A stretch of DNA of 64,000 bases from an uncultured Candidatus Melainabacteria bacterium (GTDB lineage: Bacteria > Cyanobacteriota > Vampirovibrionia > Gastranaerophilales > Gastranaerophilaceae). Positions 8,705 through 17,207 of the stretch are shown here, one piece after another. The DNA lies in contig CAKUUY010000008.1 of NCBI GenBank assembly GCA_934693235.1, forward strand, positions 12,966 through 76,965. The letters run 5' to 3'. Within the stretch, counting starts at the first letter, position 1. The number at the start of each line of letters is the position of its first letter. The position numbers were made by a program, and so were the translations under genes. The notes under the pieces are model-generated. The model was not told the origin of the DNA, did no database searches, and was given only the letters and a program-made list of their open reading frames with translations.

Positions 8705-9577
8705 ATGGCATTAAACTTTCAAGAACTGGTTTTTAATTTACAAAAATTTTGGTCGGATTACGGTTGTATAATTCAACAACCTTATGACATTGAAAAAGGT
8801 GCATCTACAATGAACCCTGCAACATTTTTGCGTTCATTGGGACCTGAACCATGGCACACTGCAATGATTGAACCTTGCAGACGTCCGACAGATGCAAGAT
8901 ATGGTGAAAATCCTAACAGGTTAGGTCATTATTATCAGTTTCAAGTTATCTTGAAACCATCTCCTGACAATGCTCAAGAACTTTATTTACAAAGTTTGGA
9001 AGCAATGGGGATTGATTTAAAAGAACATGATGTAAGGTTTGTTGAAGATAATTGGGAATCTCCGACTCTTGGTGCTGCCGGTGTAGGTTGGGAAGTTTGG
9101 CTTGACGGTATGGAAATTACCCAATTTACTTATTTTCAACAGGTAGGTGGAGTTGAGGTAAAGCCTGTTGCGCTTGAACTTACTTATGGTTTGGAGCGTA
9201 TTGCGATGTATCTTCAAAATAAAGAATCTGTATATGATATCATGTGGAACGATACGTTGAAATATGGTGATATTTATTTGCAAAATGAGATTGAACAATC
9301 TAAATACAATTTTGAAGTTAGTGATTCAAAGGCTTTGTTCACTGCATTTGATTTGTATCAAAAAGAAGTTGATAATTGTATTAATGCAAAACTTGTTTTG
9401 CCGGCTTACGATTATGTCTTAAAATGTTCTCATACATTCAATTTGCTTGATGCAAGGGGAGTAATCAGTAAGGATGAACGTATAAACTTTATCAATAGAG
9501 TTAGAACAATGGCTTCTGCCGTTGCTAGGTTATATGTAGAGCAAAGAAAAGAAATGGGATTTCCTCTTTGCAAGTAG
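8705..9577 (+). CDS. glyQ: Glycyl-tRNA synthetase alpha subunit
   Basis: Residues follow GlyQ almost end to end: [39 protein letters not shown], the [11 protein letters not shown] block, [18 protein letters not shown], and [11 protein letters not shown] of the class II core. From the ATG at 8705 it has 290 residues, the family length. A TTG twelve bases earlier is possible but adds only four residues. The alpha subunit works with GlyS as an alpha2-beta2 enzyme charging tRNA-Gly. glyS is not in this window, so the two genes are unlinked. Bases 8510-8704 upstream hold no T-box that I can see, only a short imperfect hairpin near 8610-8630. Confidence 0.95.
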   Translation: MALNFQELVFNLQKFWSDYGCIIQQPYDIEKGASTMNPATFLRSLGPEPWHTAMIEPCRRPTDARYGENPNRLGHYYQFQVILKPSPDNAQELYLQSLEAMGIDLKEHDVRFVEDNWESPTLGAAGVGWEVWLDGMEITQFTYFQQVGGVEVKPVALELTYGLERIAMYLQNKESVYDIMWNDTLKYGDIYLQNEIEQSKYNFEVSDSKALFTAFDLYQKEVDNCINAKLVLPAYDYVLKCSHTFNLLDARGVISKDERINFINRVRTMASAVARLYVEQRKEMGFPLCK

Positions 9578-9598
9578 ATTAAATTATAAGGAAGATAG

Positions 9599-11191
9599 AT
9601 GGCTGAAAAATTTCATCGTGCGACATTTTCTCGCAATTTTTTGAAAACAATTACAAGAATTAAGAACCCCGACGAAATGCTTGCGGAAGCAAAAGCAGAG
9701 GGATTAGAAAAGACGCTCGGAGTTTTTGACTTGATTATTCTTGGTGTGGGCGCAATTATCGGATCTGGTATATTTGCAGTTGTTGGTATTGCTGCTGCAG
9801 GTGGAGCTGACGGTTCTTCATTAGGTGCAGGTCCGGCACTTGTTATTTCAATGATTATAGCAGCAATTGCGTGTATTTTTTCAGCGTTATGTTATTCTGA
9901 ATTTGCCACAATGATTCCGGTTGCAGGTGGTGCTTATACTTACACATTTGCAACTTTGGGCGAATTTGCAGCTTGGATGGTTGGTTGGGTTTTGATGTTA
10001 GAGTACGCAATCGGATTTATTGCTGTTGCTTGTGCTTGGTCAAACCATTTTGTTCAATTTTTGAGTGGTTTTGAACATGTTTTACCGGCAAGTATTGCTC
10101 ATCCTCCTGTTTGGTTGGTAAATGATGCTTTTTCTGCTGCAAAAATAGTTGCGGATAATCCTAGTGTACATGTTCCTACATTGTTTGGTATTCCTGTTTG
10201 TATAAATTTACCTGCAATTCTTATTGTGCTACTAATCACTATGATATTGGTTAAAGGAACAAAAGATTCTACTAAAATGGCAGGTGTAATGGTATTTATA
10301 AAATTGGCTGTAATTGCATTATTTGTCGTTGCAGGAGCATTTTTTGTAAGACCTGAAAACTGGACTCCTTTTGCCCCAAACGGGACTGCAGGAATTTTTG
10401 CAGGAGCATTTTTGATATTCTTTGCGTATATCGGATTTGATGCTTTGGCTACTGCGGCAGAAGAATGTAAAAATCCTCAAAAAGATTTGCCGATAGGGAT
10501 TATAGGATCATTAATTATAACAACGATTGTATATGTTTCTGTTGCGTTAGTATTGACGGGTTTGCAGGATACATCCGGTGCTGTTCCAATGGCATTTTTG
10601 AAAGCTCCTATGGCTTATTGTATGACAATGTTACATATGAATTGGGCTGCGGGTTTGATTTCAATTGGTTCTTTGGCAGGTTTGACATCTGTATTATTAG
10701 TATTGGAAATGGCTGCAACAAGAATTTTGTATGCAATGAGTAGAGATCATTTTATTTCTCAAAGATTTCAAAAATTGCATCCTAAATTCCACACTCCAGC
10801 ACTTTTAACTTGGACTGTAGGGTTGTTGGCCATTGTAGGTATTTTAACTTTAAATCTTGATGTTGCTGCTGAACTTTGTAATTATGGAACATTTACATCT
10901 TTCATAATTGTTTGTGTTGCGGTTTTAATTTTAAGAAAAACTGATCCTGAAAGACCCAGACCTTTTAAGGTTCCGTTTTCACCGGTTACTCCGACGTTAG
11001 GAATTATTTGCTGTGGAGGGTTGATGATTTATAAATCTATGCAACCATCAGGTTCAGCTTTGTTATTTCCTGTTTGGTTAGGTTTTGGTGCTCTAATTTA
11101 TTTATTGTACGGTTTTGTTAAGAATAGACTTAACGAAAATAAAGTACACCTTGAAAAAGTAGAACAGAAAAAACAAGAAATGATGAAATAA
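9599..11191 (+). CDS. APC-superfamily cationic amino acid permease, first of a tandem pair
   Basis: 530 residues, about twelve or more membrane helices from residue 40 on. The N-terminal soluble segment (PDEMLAEAKAEGLEKTLGVF) and VGAIIGSGIFAVVG mark the CAT branch of the APC superfamily, which contains the consensus glycine-rich substrate site in TM1. Family members carry arginine, lysine or related amino acids, usually with protons. AAGGADGSSLGAGPALV and YSEFATMIPVAGGAYTY are further family blocks. SD AAGGAAG precedes the ATG. Its stop overlaps the next start by one base (TAATG), which implies translational coupling with the following paralogue. Exact substrate unknown. Confidence 0.88.
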   Translation: MAEKFHRATFSRNFLKTITRIKNPDEMLAEAKAEGLEKTLGVFDLIILGVGAIIGSGIFAVVGIAAAGGADGSSLGAGPALVISMIIAAIACIFSALCYSEFATMIPVAGGAYTYTFATLGEFAAWMVGWVLMLEYAIGFIAVACAWSNHFVQFLSGFEHVLPASIAHPPVWLVNDAFSAAKIVADNPSVHVPTLFGIPVCINLPAILIVLLITMILVKGTKDSTKMAGVMVFIKLAVIALFVVAGAFFVRPENWTPFAPNGTAGIFAGAFLIFFAYIGFDALATAAEECKNPQKDLPIGIIGSLIITTIVYVSVALVLTGLQDTSGAVPMAFLKAPMAYCMTMLHMNWAAGLISIGSLAGLTSVLLVLEMAATRILYAMSRDHFISQRFQKLHPKFHTPALLTWTVGLLAIVGILTLNLDVAAELCNYGTFTSFIIVCVAVLILRKTDPERPRPFKVPFSPVTPTLGIICCGGLMIYKSMQPSGSALLFPVWLGFGALIYLLYGFVKNRLNENKVHLEKVEQKKQEMMK

Positions 11192-12744
11192 TGGAATTAA
11201 AATCTATAATTAAAAATGCTTTAAAAAAGAAAAGCCCCGACGAATTGATAGCAGTGAGTAAAAAGTCTGAATTAAAAAAGACTTTGAATGTATTTGACCT
11301 GATTGTATTAGGTATTGGTGCTGTTGTTGGTACCGGTATATTTACAATTATCGGATCAGCTATTCAAGGAGGACCGGAAAGTGCCGGTGCTGGCCCCGCT
11401 ATTGTTGTATCTATGGTTTTGGCAGCTGTAGCTTGTGTGTTTTCAGCTCTTTGCTATTCTGAAATTGCTGCGATGATTCCGGTTGCCGGAAGTGCTTACA
11501 CATATACTTACGCAACAATGGGTGAATTCATGGCTTGGATGGTTGGTTGGATTTTAATGCTAGAGTATGCAATCGGAAATATTACAGTTGCTTGTGCTTG
11601 GACCGGTTATTTTGTCCAATTTTTAAAGGGTTTTAAACATATATTACCTGATTTTGTTGTTAACTATCCGTTGTGGTTAAGAACAGATTATAGATATATG
11701 TTGTCTTATTGCGATAAATTTGGATTAGATCCTCATTCTCAAATGCCTTATTTGTTCGACAAAATTCCAGTTGCAATAAATATTCCTGCGATGGTAATTG
11801 TTCTTCTTTTGACAATTCTTTTAATCAAGGGAGTAAAAGAATCAACAAGGTTTGCAAGTATTATGGTTGGCGTAAATATGTTAATGATTATTTCATTTAT
11901 TGTTGTTGGAGCATTTTATGTTAAACCTGAAAACTGGGTTCCATTTGCACCTAATGGATTTGAGGGTGTATTTATGGGAGCTTTCTTAATATTCTTCGCA
12001 TACATAGGCTTTGATGCTATTTCAACAACTGCAGAAGAAACTGAAAACCCTCAAAGAGACTTACCTATTGCTATTTTAGGCACACTTATAATTTGTACAA
12101 TATTGTATGTATGTGTTGCTCTTGTTTTAACCGGAAATGTTCCTTTGGGGCATATTGATATTCAAGCTCCAATTGCACACGCAATGAGAGCTATCGGAAT
12201 GGATTGGTTCGCCGGTTTGATTTCCATTGGTGCTTTGTGTGCTTTAACGTCAGTTCTTTTGATTTACCAATTGGGGACAACAAGAATTTTGTACGCAATG
12301 AGTAGAGACAGATTCTTGCCAAAATCACTAAGATTAATTCACAAAAAATATAGAACTCCGCACGTTCTGACTTGGATTTCAGGAATTGTGGTTGTTATAT
12401 GTGCATTGTTTATGGATTTAAACATATCTGCGGAGTTGTGTAATTTCGGAACATTTACGTCATTTATTATAATTTGCATAGCAGTTTTGATTTTAAGAAA
12501 AACAGATCCGGACAGACCAAGACCTTTCAAAGTCCCATTTTCGCCAGTATTTCCTATTTTAGGAATAATTACATGTGGTGGCTTAATGGTGTTTTCAATG
12601 AAATTTTTAACAACATCTTCGTTGTACTTCCCATTGTGGTTGTTAATCGGAGTTTTGATTTACGCTACATACGGATACAGCCAAAAACGTCTTGAAGAAA
12701 AGCAGAAAGCTAAAAAGCAGCCGAAAACTAAAGTTAGTGTGTAG
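11191..12744 (+). CDS. APC-superfamily cationic amino acid permease, second of a tandem pair
   Basis: 517 residues, aligned without large gaps to the preceding gene, so the pair is a tandem duplication. TM1 has VGAVVGTGIFTIIG, followed by SEIAAMIPVAGSAYTYTY, and the TRILYAMSRDRFLP loop late in the protein. The extracellular loop around residues 150-185 (RTDYRYMLSYCDK) differs most from its neighbour, which may reflect a different substrate range. The start overlaps the upstream stop codon by one base. The C-terminal tail is lysine-rich (EEKQKAKKQPKTK) and probably cytoplasmic. Confidence 0.88.
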   Translation: MELKSIIKNALKKKSPDELIAVSKKSELKKTLNVFDLIVLGIGAVVGTGIFTIIGSAIQGGPESAGAGPAIVVSMVLAAVACVFSALCYSEIAAMIPVAGSAYTYTYATMGEFMAWMVGWILMLEYAIGNITVACAWTGYFVQFLKGFKHILPDFVVNYPLWLRTDYRYMLSYCDKFGLDPHSQMPYLFDKIPVAINIPAMVIVLLLTILLIKGVKESTRFASIMVGVNMLMIISFIVVGAFYVKPENWVPFAPNGFEGVFMGAFLIFFAYIGFDAISTTAEETENPQRDLPIAILGTLIICTILYVCVALVLTGNVPLGHIDIQAPIAHAMRAIGMDWFAGLISIGALCALTSVLLIYQLGTTRILYAMSRDRFLPKSLRLIHKKYRTPHVLTWISGIVVVICALFMDLNISAELCNFGTFTSFIIICIAVLILRKTDPDRPRPFKVPFSPVFPILGIITCGGLMVFSMKFLTTSSLYFPLWLLIGVLIYATYGYSQKRLEEKQKAKKQPKTKVSV

Positions 12745-12748
12745 TTGC

Positions 12749-12777
12749 TTGAAAAACTCAAATAAATATGTTAGACT
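12749..12777 (+). promoter_or_regulatory. Promoter ahead of the first G-tract prepilin locus
   Basis: TTGAAA at 12749-12754, a 17-base spacer and TAGACT at 12772-12777, preceded by an extended -10 TGT. Transcription would begin near 12784. The ATG at 12768 therefore lies upstream of the likely transcript start, and the first usable ATG is at 12808, behind GGAGGG. Confidence 0.6.
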
Positions 12778-13592
12778 TGGATTGTACAGAAAATTTGGAG
12801 GGATTGTATGCCAGAAGAAATAAGAAGAGCCGTCGGGGGGGGGGCTATCGCGAACGAGGATTTGGCGTTGCTTTGCGCGTAACTCACTATAAAGATTCAT
12901 GCAAAATAGCTTTTACGCTGGCAGAAATGTTAATCACTATTGTTATTATTGGAATTGTTGCTGCTTTGACTTTGCCTAATCTAATTGCAAATTATCAAAA
13001 GCAGGTTACGGTAGGCAAGCTTAAAAAAGCTTATTCTTTGTTAGGTCAGGTAGCTCAAAAATCAATTGCTGATAATGGAGAGATTTCTTTCCCTCAAGGA
13101 GAAAGAATTGATGCTGAGATTGTCAAAAATTTCTTTAATACGTATTGGCTTCCTTATTTTGATGGGGTTGATATATTAAAAAATAAACAATTCTTTTATA
13201 AATATCAAAATGGCGAACAAATGCCGATAACAATTTATTCTGCAGATGATTTTGGTAGAATATTTTTTACTACAAAAGACGGTATTTCTTATTTTGTATT
13301 AATTAAAGGAACTAAGTATATATATGACAACAACGGAAATGTTGTCTCTAGTTATAAAACTTATACTACTAATCAAGAAGTGTATGTTGATATTAATGGT
13401 TTATCTTCACCGAATATAATTGGCAAAGATGTTTTTCGTTTTAGAGTTGATTTTGACAAGGGAGTGGTGTTGCCATACGGTAACAAATATCCTAGTGCTA
13501 CTCTTACTTCTGACTGCAACAACACCGGATTTTATTGTGCTGCAAAAATTATTCGTGACGGTTGGAAAATAAAGTCTGATTATCCTTGGTAA
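12768..13592 (+). CDS. Prepilin-like (type IV/II pseudopilin) protein with a G-tract in its 5' region
   Basis: The frame encodes a type III prepilin signal FTLAEMLITIVIIGIVAALTLPNLI beginning about 48 codons in, then a helical stalk and a soluble beta domain with YVDINGLSSPNIIGKDVF. The processing site has Ala where Gly is usual. The start is uncertain. The ATG at 12768 falls inside the promoter's -10 element. The only other in-frame candidates are two TTG codons, near 12802 and at 12873, neither with a convincing SD. A good SD plus ATG at 12808 is in a different frame and would join this one only if the ten-G run at 12835-12844 gained one G or lost two. It is therefore either phase-variable (OFF here), mis-sequenced, or degraded. 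Product class is fairly sure; expression is not. A long beta-domain paralogue lies at 17208-17996. Confidence 0.7.
   Translation: MLDLDCTENLEGLYARRNKKSRRGGGYRERGFGVALRVTHYKDSCKIAFTLAEMLITIVIIGIVAALTLPNLIANYQKQVTVGKLKKAYSLLGQVAQKSIADNGEISFPQGERIDAEIVKNFFNTYWLPYFDGVDILKNKQFFYKYQNGEQMPITIYSADDFGRIFFTTKDGISYFVLIKGTKYIYDNNGNVVSSYKTYTTNQEVYVDINGLSSPNIIGKDVFRFRVDFDKGVVLPYGNKYPSATLTSDCNNTGFYCAAKIIRDGWKIKSDYPW
12808..12882 (+). CDS. 24-residue peptide ORF crossing the G-tract (possible phase-OFF product)
   Basis: ATG at 12808 with GGAGGG seven bases before it, encoding a peptide with the core AVGGGAIANEDLALLCA and ending in TAA at 12880-12882. It overlaps the prepilin frame. A comparable peptide (KIVVGGGAITNAN) occurs at 17086-17169 around an identical ten-G run. 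It may be the truncated OFF product of a phase-variable start, or a real small peptide; I cannot choose from sequence alone. Confidence 0.4.
   Translation: MPEEIRRAVGGGAIANEDLALLCA
12835..12844 (+). repeat. Ten-G homopolymer tract, locus 1
   Basis: Ten consecutive G in AT-rich DNA, preceded by CGTC and followed by CTATCGCGAACGAGGATT. Runs this long are prone to slipped-strand mispairing. The flanking ~30 bases recur at 17136-17167. Confidence 0.9.
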
Positions 13593-13706
13593 ATAATTAT
13601 TAAAAACCTCCTAATTACCTTGTATTAAAATCTTTATCGCATATAATAAGTGTATAAAGTGTACTTATTAATTAAGAGAGAGATAGGGTATTTTTAAGGA
13701 GTAAAA

Positions 13707-15095
13707 ATGATAAAACTGGACTACCGTAATACTGACGCGAGGATTATTGGTAACGAGAACGGGCTTAATATTCAAGAAGAATTTGCAAAATATAAAGATA
13801 CTATTGCTCATATTATTTCGGATTTGAATAAAAGAAAAGATAAACCCGGTCAGTGGTTACAGTGGATGAATCTAGGTTATAATGAAGAAACTCTTTGGTA
13901 CGTAAAAGAGTATGCTTCAATGGTTCAAGGTCGTTTTGATAATATCCTTGTTTTGGGTATCGGTGGTTCTGCACTAGGTGGTATGGCAATGTCAGAAGCT
14001 CTTTTAAAACCTTATTGGAATTTACTTACTCCTGAACAAAGAAATGGTTTACCTCGTATATTCTTTCTTGATAATATTGATCCTGATACGATTACAGGCT
14101 TATTTGAAGTTTTAGATTTAAAGAAAACTCTTGTTAATGTAATTACCAAGTCAGGTTCTACAGCAGAAACAATGTCGCAATTCATGATTGTAAAAAATAT
14201 TTTAGAACAAGAATTGGGTTCAAATTATAGATATAACCTTGTTGCAACGACTGATAAAAAAACAGGTATTTTAAGACAAATTGCAGAACAAGAGGGGTAC
14301 AAAACTTTTGTTGTGCCGGATGATGTAGGTGGAAGGTTTTCGGTGTTTTCTGCAGTTGGTTTAGTTCCACTTGCTCTTGTCGGAGTTGATATTGATGAAA
14401 TTATGAATGGTATCAAGGATATGGATTTAGCATTAAAAAATACTGATATTAATGAAAATATTGCAGCGCAAAATGCTTTGATTCATTATTTAATGGACAC
14501 GCATAAAGGGAAAAATTTATCAGTAATGATGCCTTATTCAAGTCGTTTAAAGTATGTTTCTGATTGGTATGTTCAATTATGGGCAGAGTCTTTGGGGAAA
14601 AATAAAGACAAAGACGGAAATGATGTTCATATTGGTCCTACTCCGATTAAAGCTCTTGGTGCAACAGATCAGCATTCACAAATTCAACTATATAATGAGG
14701 GACCAAATGATAAAGTTATTAATTTTATTAGAGTTGGCGAATTTGATAATAATATAGAAATTCCAAATATTTTTGAATATACAGGAATTGGTTACCTTGG
14801 AGGAAAAACAATTAATCAATTGATGAATGCGGAAGCTGATTCTACAAAAGTTGCATTGACTGATTATAATAGACCAAATATAACAATTACGTTAGATAAA
14901 GTTAATGGTTATAATGTTGCTCAATTACTTTATATGTTAGAAGTTCAAACTGCAATTGCAGGTGAATTGTATAATATTAATCCATTTAACCAACCCGGTG
15001 TAGAGCAAGCAAAAAATTATACGTATGCTTTGATGGGTAGAGCTGGCTACGAAGAGTCTGCTCAAACTTTGCAAGCTAAAATGGCTATGGTGTAA
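13707..15095 (+). CDS. pgi: Glucose-6-phosphate isomerase
   Basis: 462 residues, matching the shorter Pgi type of Firmicutes and Cyanobacteria. It interconverts glucose 6-phosphate and fructose 6-phosphate, feeding both glycolysis and the GlmS step encoded at 53015-54859. Visible are the sugar-phosphate isomerase domains: VLGIGGSALGGMAMSEALL, ITKSGSTAETMSQF (phosphate-binding), GGRFSVFSAVGLVPLAL and, late, QPGVEQAKNYTYALMG with the conserved lysine. SD AAGGAG lies seven bases before the ATG, and a TATAAT near 13644 is a candidate promoter. It reads on its own between the prepilin gene and an exported protein. Confidence 0.96.
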   Translation: MIKLDYRNTDARIIGNENGLNIQEEFAKYKDTIAHIISDLNKRKDKPGQWLQWMNLGYNEETLWYVKEYASMVQGRFDNILVLGIGGSALGGMAMSEALLKPYWNLLTPEQRNGLPRIFFLDNIDPDTITGLFEVLDLKKTLVNVITKSGSTAETMSQFMIVKNILEQELGSNYRYNLVATTDKKTGILRQIAEQEGYKTFVVPDDVGGRFSVFSAVGLVPLALVGVDIDEIMNGIKDMDLALKNTDINENIAAQNALIHYLMDTHKGKNLSVMMPYSSRLKYVSDWYVQLWAESLGKNKDKDGNDVHIGPTPIKALGATDQHSQIQLYNEGPNDKVINFIRVGEFDNNIEIPNIFEYTGIGYLGGKTINQLMNAEADSTKVALTDYNRPNITITLDKVNGYNVAQLLYMLEVQTAIAGELYNINPFNQPGVEQAKNYTYALMGRAGYEESAQTLQAKMAMV

Positions 15096-15127
15096 TAAAT
15101 TTTTGAAATTTGTTGTAAAATAATTAA

Positions 15128-15628
15128 ATGATAAATATGCTAAAAAAAATATTTGTTATATTAATTTTATTGATTGGTATTCCTGTTTTGGCAGAAACTT
15201 TGAAAGCAGGTGTAGCAAAGGTTGGAAGCGTTCCTAATTCTTTTTACGGAAGTTGGAGAGTTGTTGCAAAATTAGACAAACAATCAGGTTCGGCCTATTT
15301 TAAGCCCCAATCTGTAGATTTTTGGAACTTATCTCGTACTGGCGACGTCATTAATTTAGACAACCCGTTTACAGGGGCGAGTGCAGCAGTAAAACTTGAC
15401 TATGTTGATGGAAATTTGATAAGATTTACAAAAACAGGGGATTATGATGGTAATAAAAGACTTACAGATACTGTTGATTTAAAACTTATCGGAGACAAGT
15501 TTTCGGGAGTAAATTACATTACGCTTGAAACTTTTTCGGTGAGGGATAATTCATTAATTCGAAAAGATACGGCAATTTATCTTCTTGCTGGTGAAAAGAT
15601 TTCAGGCACAAGTATTACAGGAAATTAG
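15128..15628 (+). CDS. Exported protein of unknown function
   Basis: 166 residues with a clear signal peptide (MLKKIFVILILLIGIPVLAE), cleaved probably after the first Ala-Glu. The mature part is rich in beta-forming residues (SFYGSWRVVAKLDK, then VDFWNLSRTGDVINLDNPFTG) and may be a small periplasmic or outer-membrane-associated beta domain. There is no cysteine for a lipid anchor after the signal. TAAAAT at 15116-15121 lies exactly six bases before the ATG, so the transcript may be leaderless. Its stop is three bases before trxB, suggesting one operon. I do not recognise the family. Confidence 0.7.
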   Translation: MINMLKKIFVILILLIGIPVLAETLKAGVAKVGSVPNSFYGSWRVVAKLDKQSGSAYFKPQSVDFWNLSRTGDVINLDNPFTGASAAVKLDYVDGNLIRFTKTGDYDGNKRLTDTVDLKLIGDKFSGVNYITLETFSVRDNSLIRKDTAIYLLAGEKISGTSITGN

Positions 15629-15631
15629 AAA

Positions 15632-16564
15632 ATGAAGCAATTGGATTTTGATACAATTATTTTAGGTGGAGGACCGGCTGGACTTTCTGCTGCAATTTAC
15701 GCGGCTCGTGGTGCGGTTTCAACTGCAATTATTGATAAAAATATGTTTGGTGGACAGCCTTCAAATTATTTGGAATTAGAAAATTACCCGGGTTTTCAAA
15801 TAGTTGGCGGATATGATTTGATGGAAAAGTTTGAAGAACACGCTGACAAGTTTGGTGTTAAAAAATTCCCGATGCAAGAAATTGAAAAAGTTGATTTAAT
15901 TTCGAAAAAGATTTATACAAAAGAGTATGTGTTTAATGCAAAAACGATAATTATTGCAACAGGTGCTCAACCTATGAAACTTGGTGTTAGTGGCGAAAAA
16001 GAATTTGTTGGTCGTGGTGTTAGTTATTGCGCGGTTTGTGATGGAGCTTTTTATAAAAATAAAGTTGTTGCGGTTGTGGGAGGAGGAAATTCCGCAATAG
16101 AAGAAGCTATGTACTTGACTAAGTTCGCTTCAAAAGTTTATGTTGTTCACAGAAGAAAAGAATTAAGAGCAGACAAGATAATTCAAGAGCGTGCTTTTAA
16201 AAATGATAGAATAGAATTTGTTTGGGATAGTGTAGTAAAAGAAATTGTTGGTGAGAATTCTGTAAATTCTATTATTTTAGAAAATGTAAAAACAGAAGAA
16301 CAAAGTAGTCTGCCTGTAGACGGAGTTTTCCCTTATATTGGAATTGTTCCGAATGTAGAGGATTTTAGTGGACAATTGAGACAAGATAAGCGCGGGTTTA
16401 TTATCACAGATACAACAATGGCAACTTCTGTTAACGGAATCTTTGCAGTAGGAGATGTGAGAAATACTCCACTAAGGCAAGTGATTACAGCTGCATCAGA
16501 TGGGGCAATTGGAGCTGTTTATGCTGTAAAATTTGTAGAAAATCTACAAGCTGAAATTGTTTAG
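15632..16564 (+). CDS. trxB: Thioredoxin-disulfide reductase
   Basis: 310 residues, the standard length. FAD-binding GGGPAGLSAAIYAARG is near the N-terminus. The redox-active cysteines are in YCAVCDGAF, the NADPH-binding Rossmann site is VVGGGNSAIEEAMYL, and HRRKELRA contacts the NADP phosphate. The C-terminal GIFAVGDVR closes the FAD domain. It reduces thioredoxin with NADPH in the cytoplasm. It follows the exported protein by three bases, so the two are probably co-transcribed. A ferredoxin-dependent variant is unlikely because the NADPH motif is intact. Confidence 0.96.
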   Translation: MKQLDFDTIILGGGPAGLSAAIYAARGAVSTAIIDKNMFGGQPSNYLELENYPGFQIVGGYDLMEKFEEHADKFGVKKFPMQEIEKVDLISKKIYTKEYVFNAKTIIIATGAQPMKLGVSGEKEFVGRGVSYCAVCDGAFYKNKVVAVVGGGNSAIEEAMYLTKFASKVYVVHRRKELRADKIIQERAFKNDRIEFVWDSVVKEIVGENSVNSIILENVKTEEQSSLPVDGVFPYIGIVPNVEDFSGQLRQDKRGFIITDTTMATSVNGIFAVGDVRNTPLRQVITAASDGAIGAVYAVKFVENLQAEIV

Positions 16565-16639
16565 TAATGTAAATTTTTGTTAAATACTAACAAAAAATAA
16601 AATTTCTGAATTTTAAGCTCTCTGTAAAGGAGAATTGTA

Positions 16640-17011
16640 ATGCAAATTAATTCAGTTAATAGTTTTGGTAATCAAAGTACATCTTTTGGTCAAAAATACC
16701 CGTTTGGGGATGTAATGTCTATAATGTCTGCATGTTATGCTCATAATACGGAATCTGTGAATAAAACGTGTGCATCTATTATGAAACGAGAAGTTGGTAA
16801 AGATGCTGCAAGTCAACGTCGAAATTTTAATGATGCTAGAGATTTGCTGGTATTTGAATATAGAAATTTAAGAGAAGTTGCCGCAAGATATTCTCAAGCA
16901 ATTGATAAGGAAAATTCAAATCACTTTGCTATTCCGAAAGAAAGAATGGAAGAAATAGTAAAAGAACAAGCAAAGAAATTTGGTAGTGATACAATAGATA
17001 TTGAAGTTTAG
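16640..17011 (+). CDS. Small hypothetical protein with N-terminal SFG motif
   Basis: 123 residues starting MQINSVNSFGNQSTSFGQK. The remainder is mostly helical and charged, with no signal peptide or membrane segment. The start is fixed by AAAGGAGAA seven bases before the ATG. The N-terminal style (a short polar tail ending in SFG or NFTG) recurs in the kinase-like protein at 6959-8509, which suggests a shared sorting or interaction tag typical of this lineage. That reading is an inference. A terminator follows 20 bases after the stop, so it is a single-gene unit. Function unknown. Confidence 0.7.
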   Translation: MQINSVNSFGNQSTSFGQKYPFGDVMSIMSACYAHNTESVNKTCASIMKREVGKDAASQRRNFNDARDLLVFEYRNLREVAARYSQAIDKENSNHFAIPKERMEEIVKEQAKKFGSDTIDIEV

Positions 17012-17030
17012 AATGAATTATAAGAATTTA

Positions 17031-17060
17031 AAAAATACACCTTCTAGGAGGTGTATTTTT
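17031..17060 (+). terminator. Rho-independent terminator after the SFG-motif gene
   Basis: AAAAATACACCT pairs perfectly with AGGTGTATTTTT across a six-base loop. A T-run follows on plus and an A-run on minus, so it may be bidirectional. Confidence 0.92.
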
Positions 17061-17070
17061 TATAGAAGTA

Positions 17071-17079
17071 TGTTATAAT
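17071..17079 (+). promoter_or_regulatory. Extended -10 element ahead of the second G-tract locus
   Basis: TGTTATAAT with TATAAT at 17074-17079, exactly six bases before the ATG at 17086. Transcription would start at or next to that ATG, pointing to a leaderless message whose first codon opens the short peptide frame. Confidence 0.55.
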
Positions 17080-17085
17080 AGATAT

Positions 17086-17169
17086 ATGAAGATTAAGAAA
17101 GAGTTGAAAAGTGAAGAATTTGCAAAGAAAATTGTCGTCGGGGGGGGGGCAATCACGAACGCGAATTAG
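17086..17169 (+). CDS. 27-residue peptide ORF crossing the G-tract (possible phase-OFF product)
   Basis: Starts MKIKKELKSEEFAKK, continues IVVGGGAITNAN and stops at TAG 17167-17169. The ten-G run encodes the glycines. It shares the VGGGAI(A/T)N core with the peptide at 12808-12882. One added G would carry this start into the prepilin frame of the next gene. Confidence 0.4.
   Translation: MKIKKELKSEEFAKKIVVGGGAITNAN
17140..17149 (+). repeat. Ten-G homopolymer tract, locus 2
   Basis: Ten consecutive G, preceded by CGTC and followed by CAATCACGAACGCGAATT, nearly the same context and exactly the same tract length as at 12835-12844. Confidence 0.9.
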
Positions 17170-17207
17170 GAGCTCCTTTAGCCGAAATAGATACTCGTGC
17201 TGTTCAT

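Noticed and set aside
9017..9298. Reverse-strand frame within glyQ
   Set aside because: It is a shadow of the well-conserved GlyQ coding sequence.
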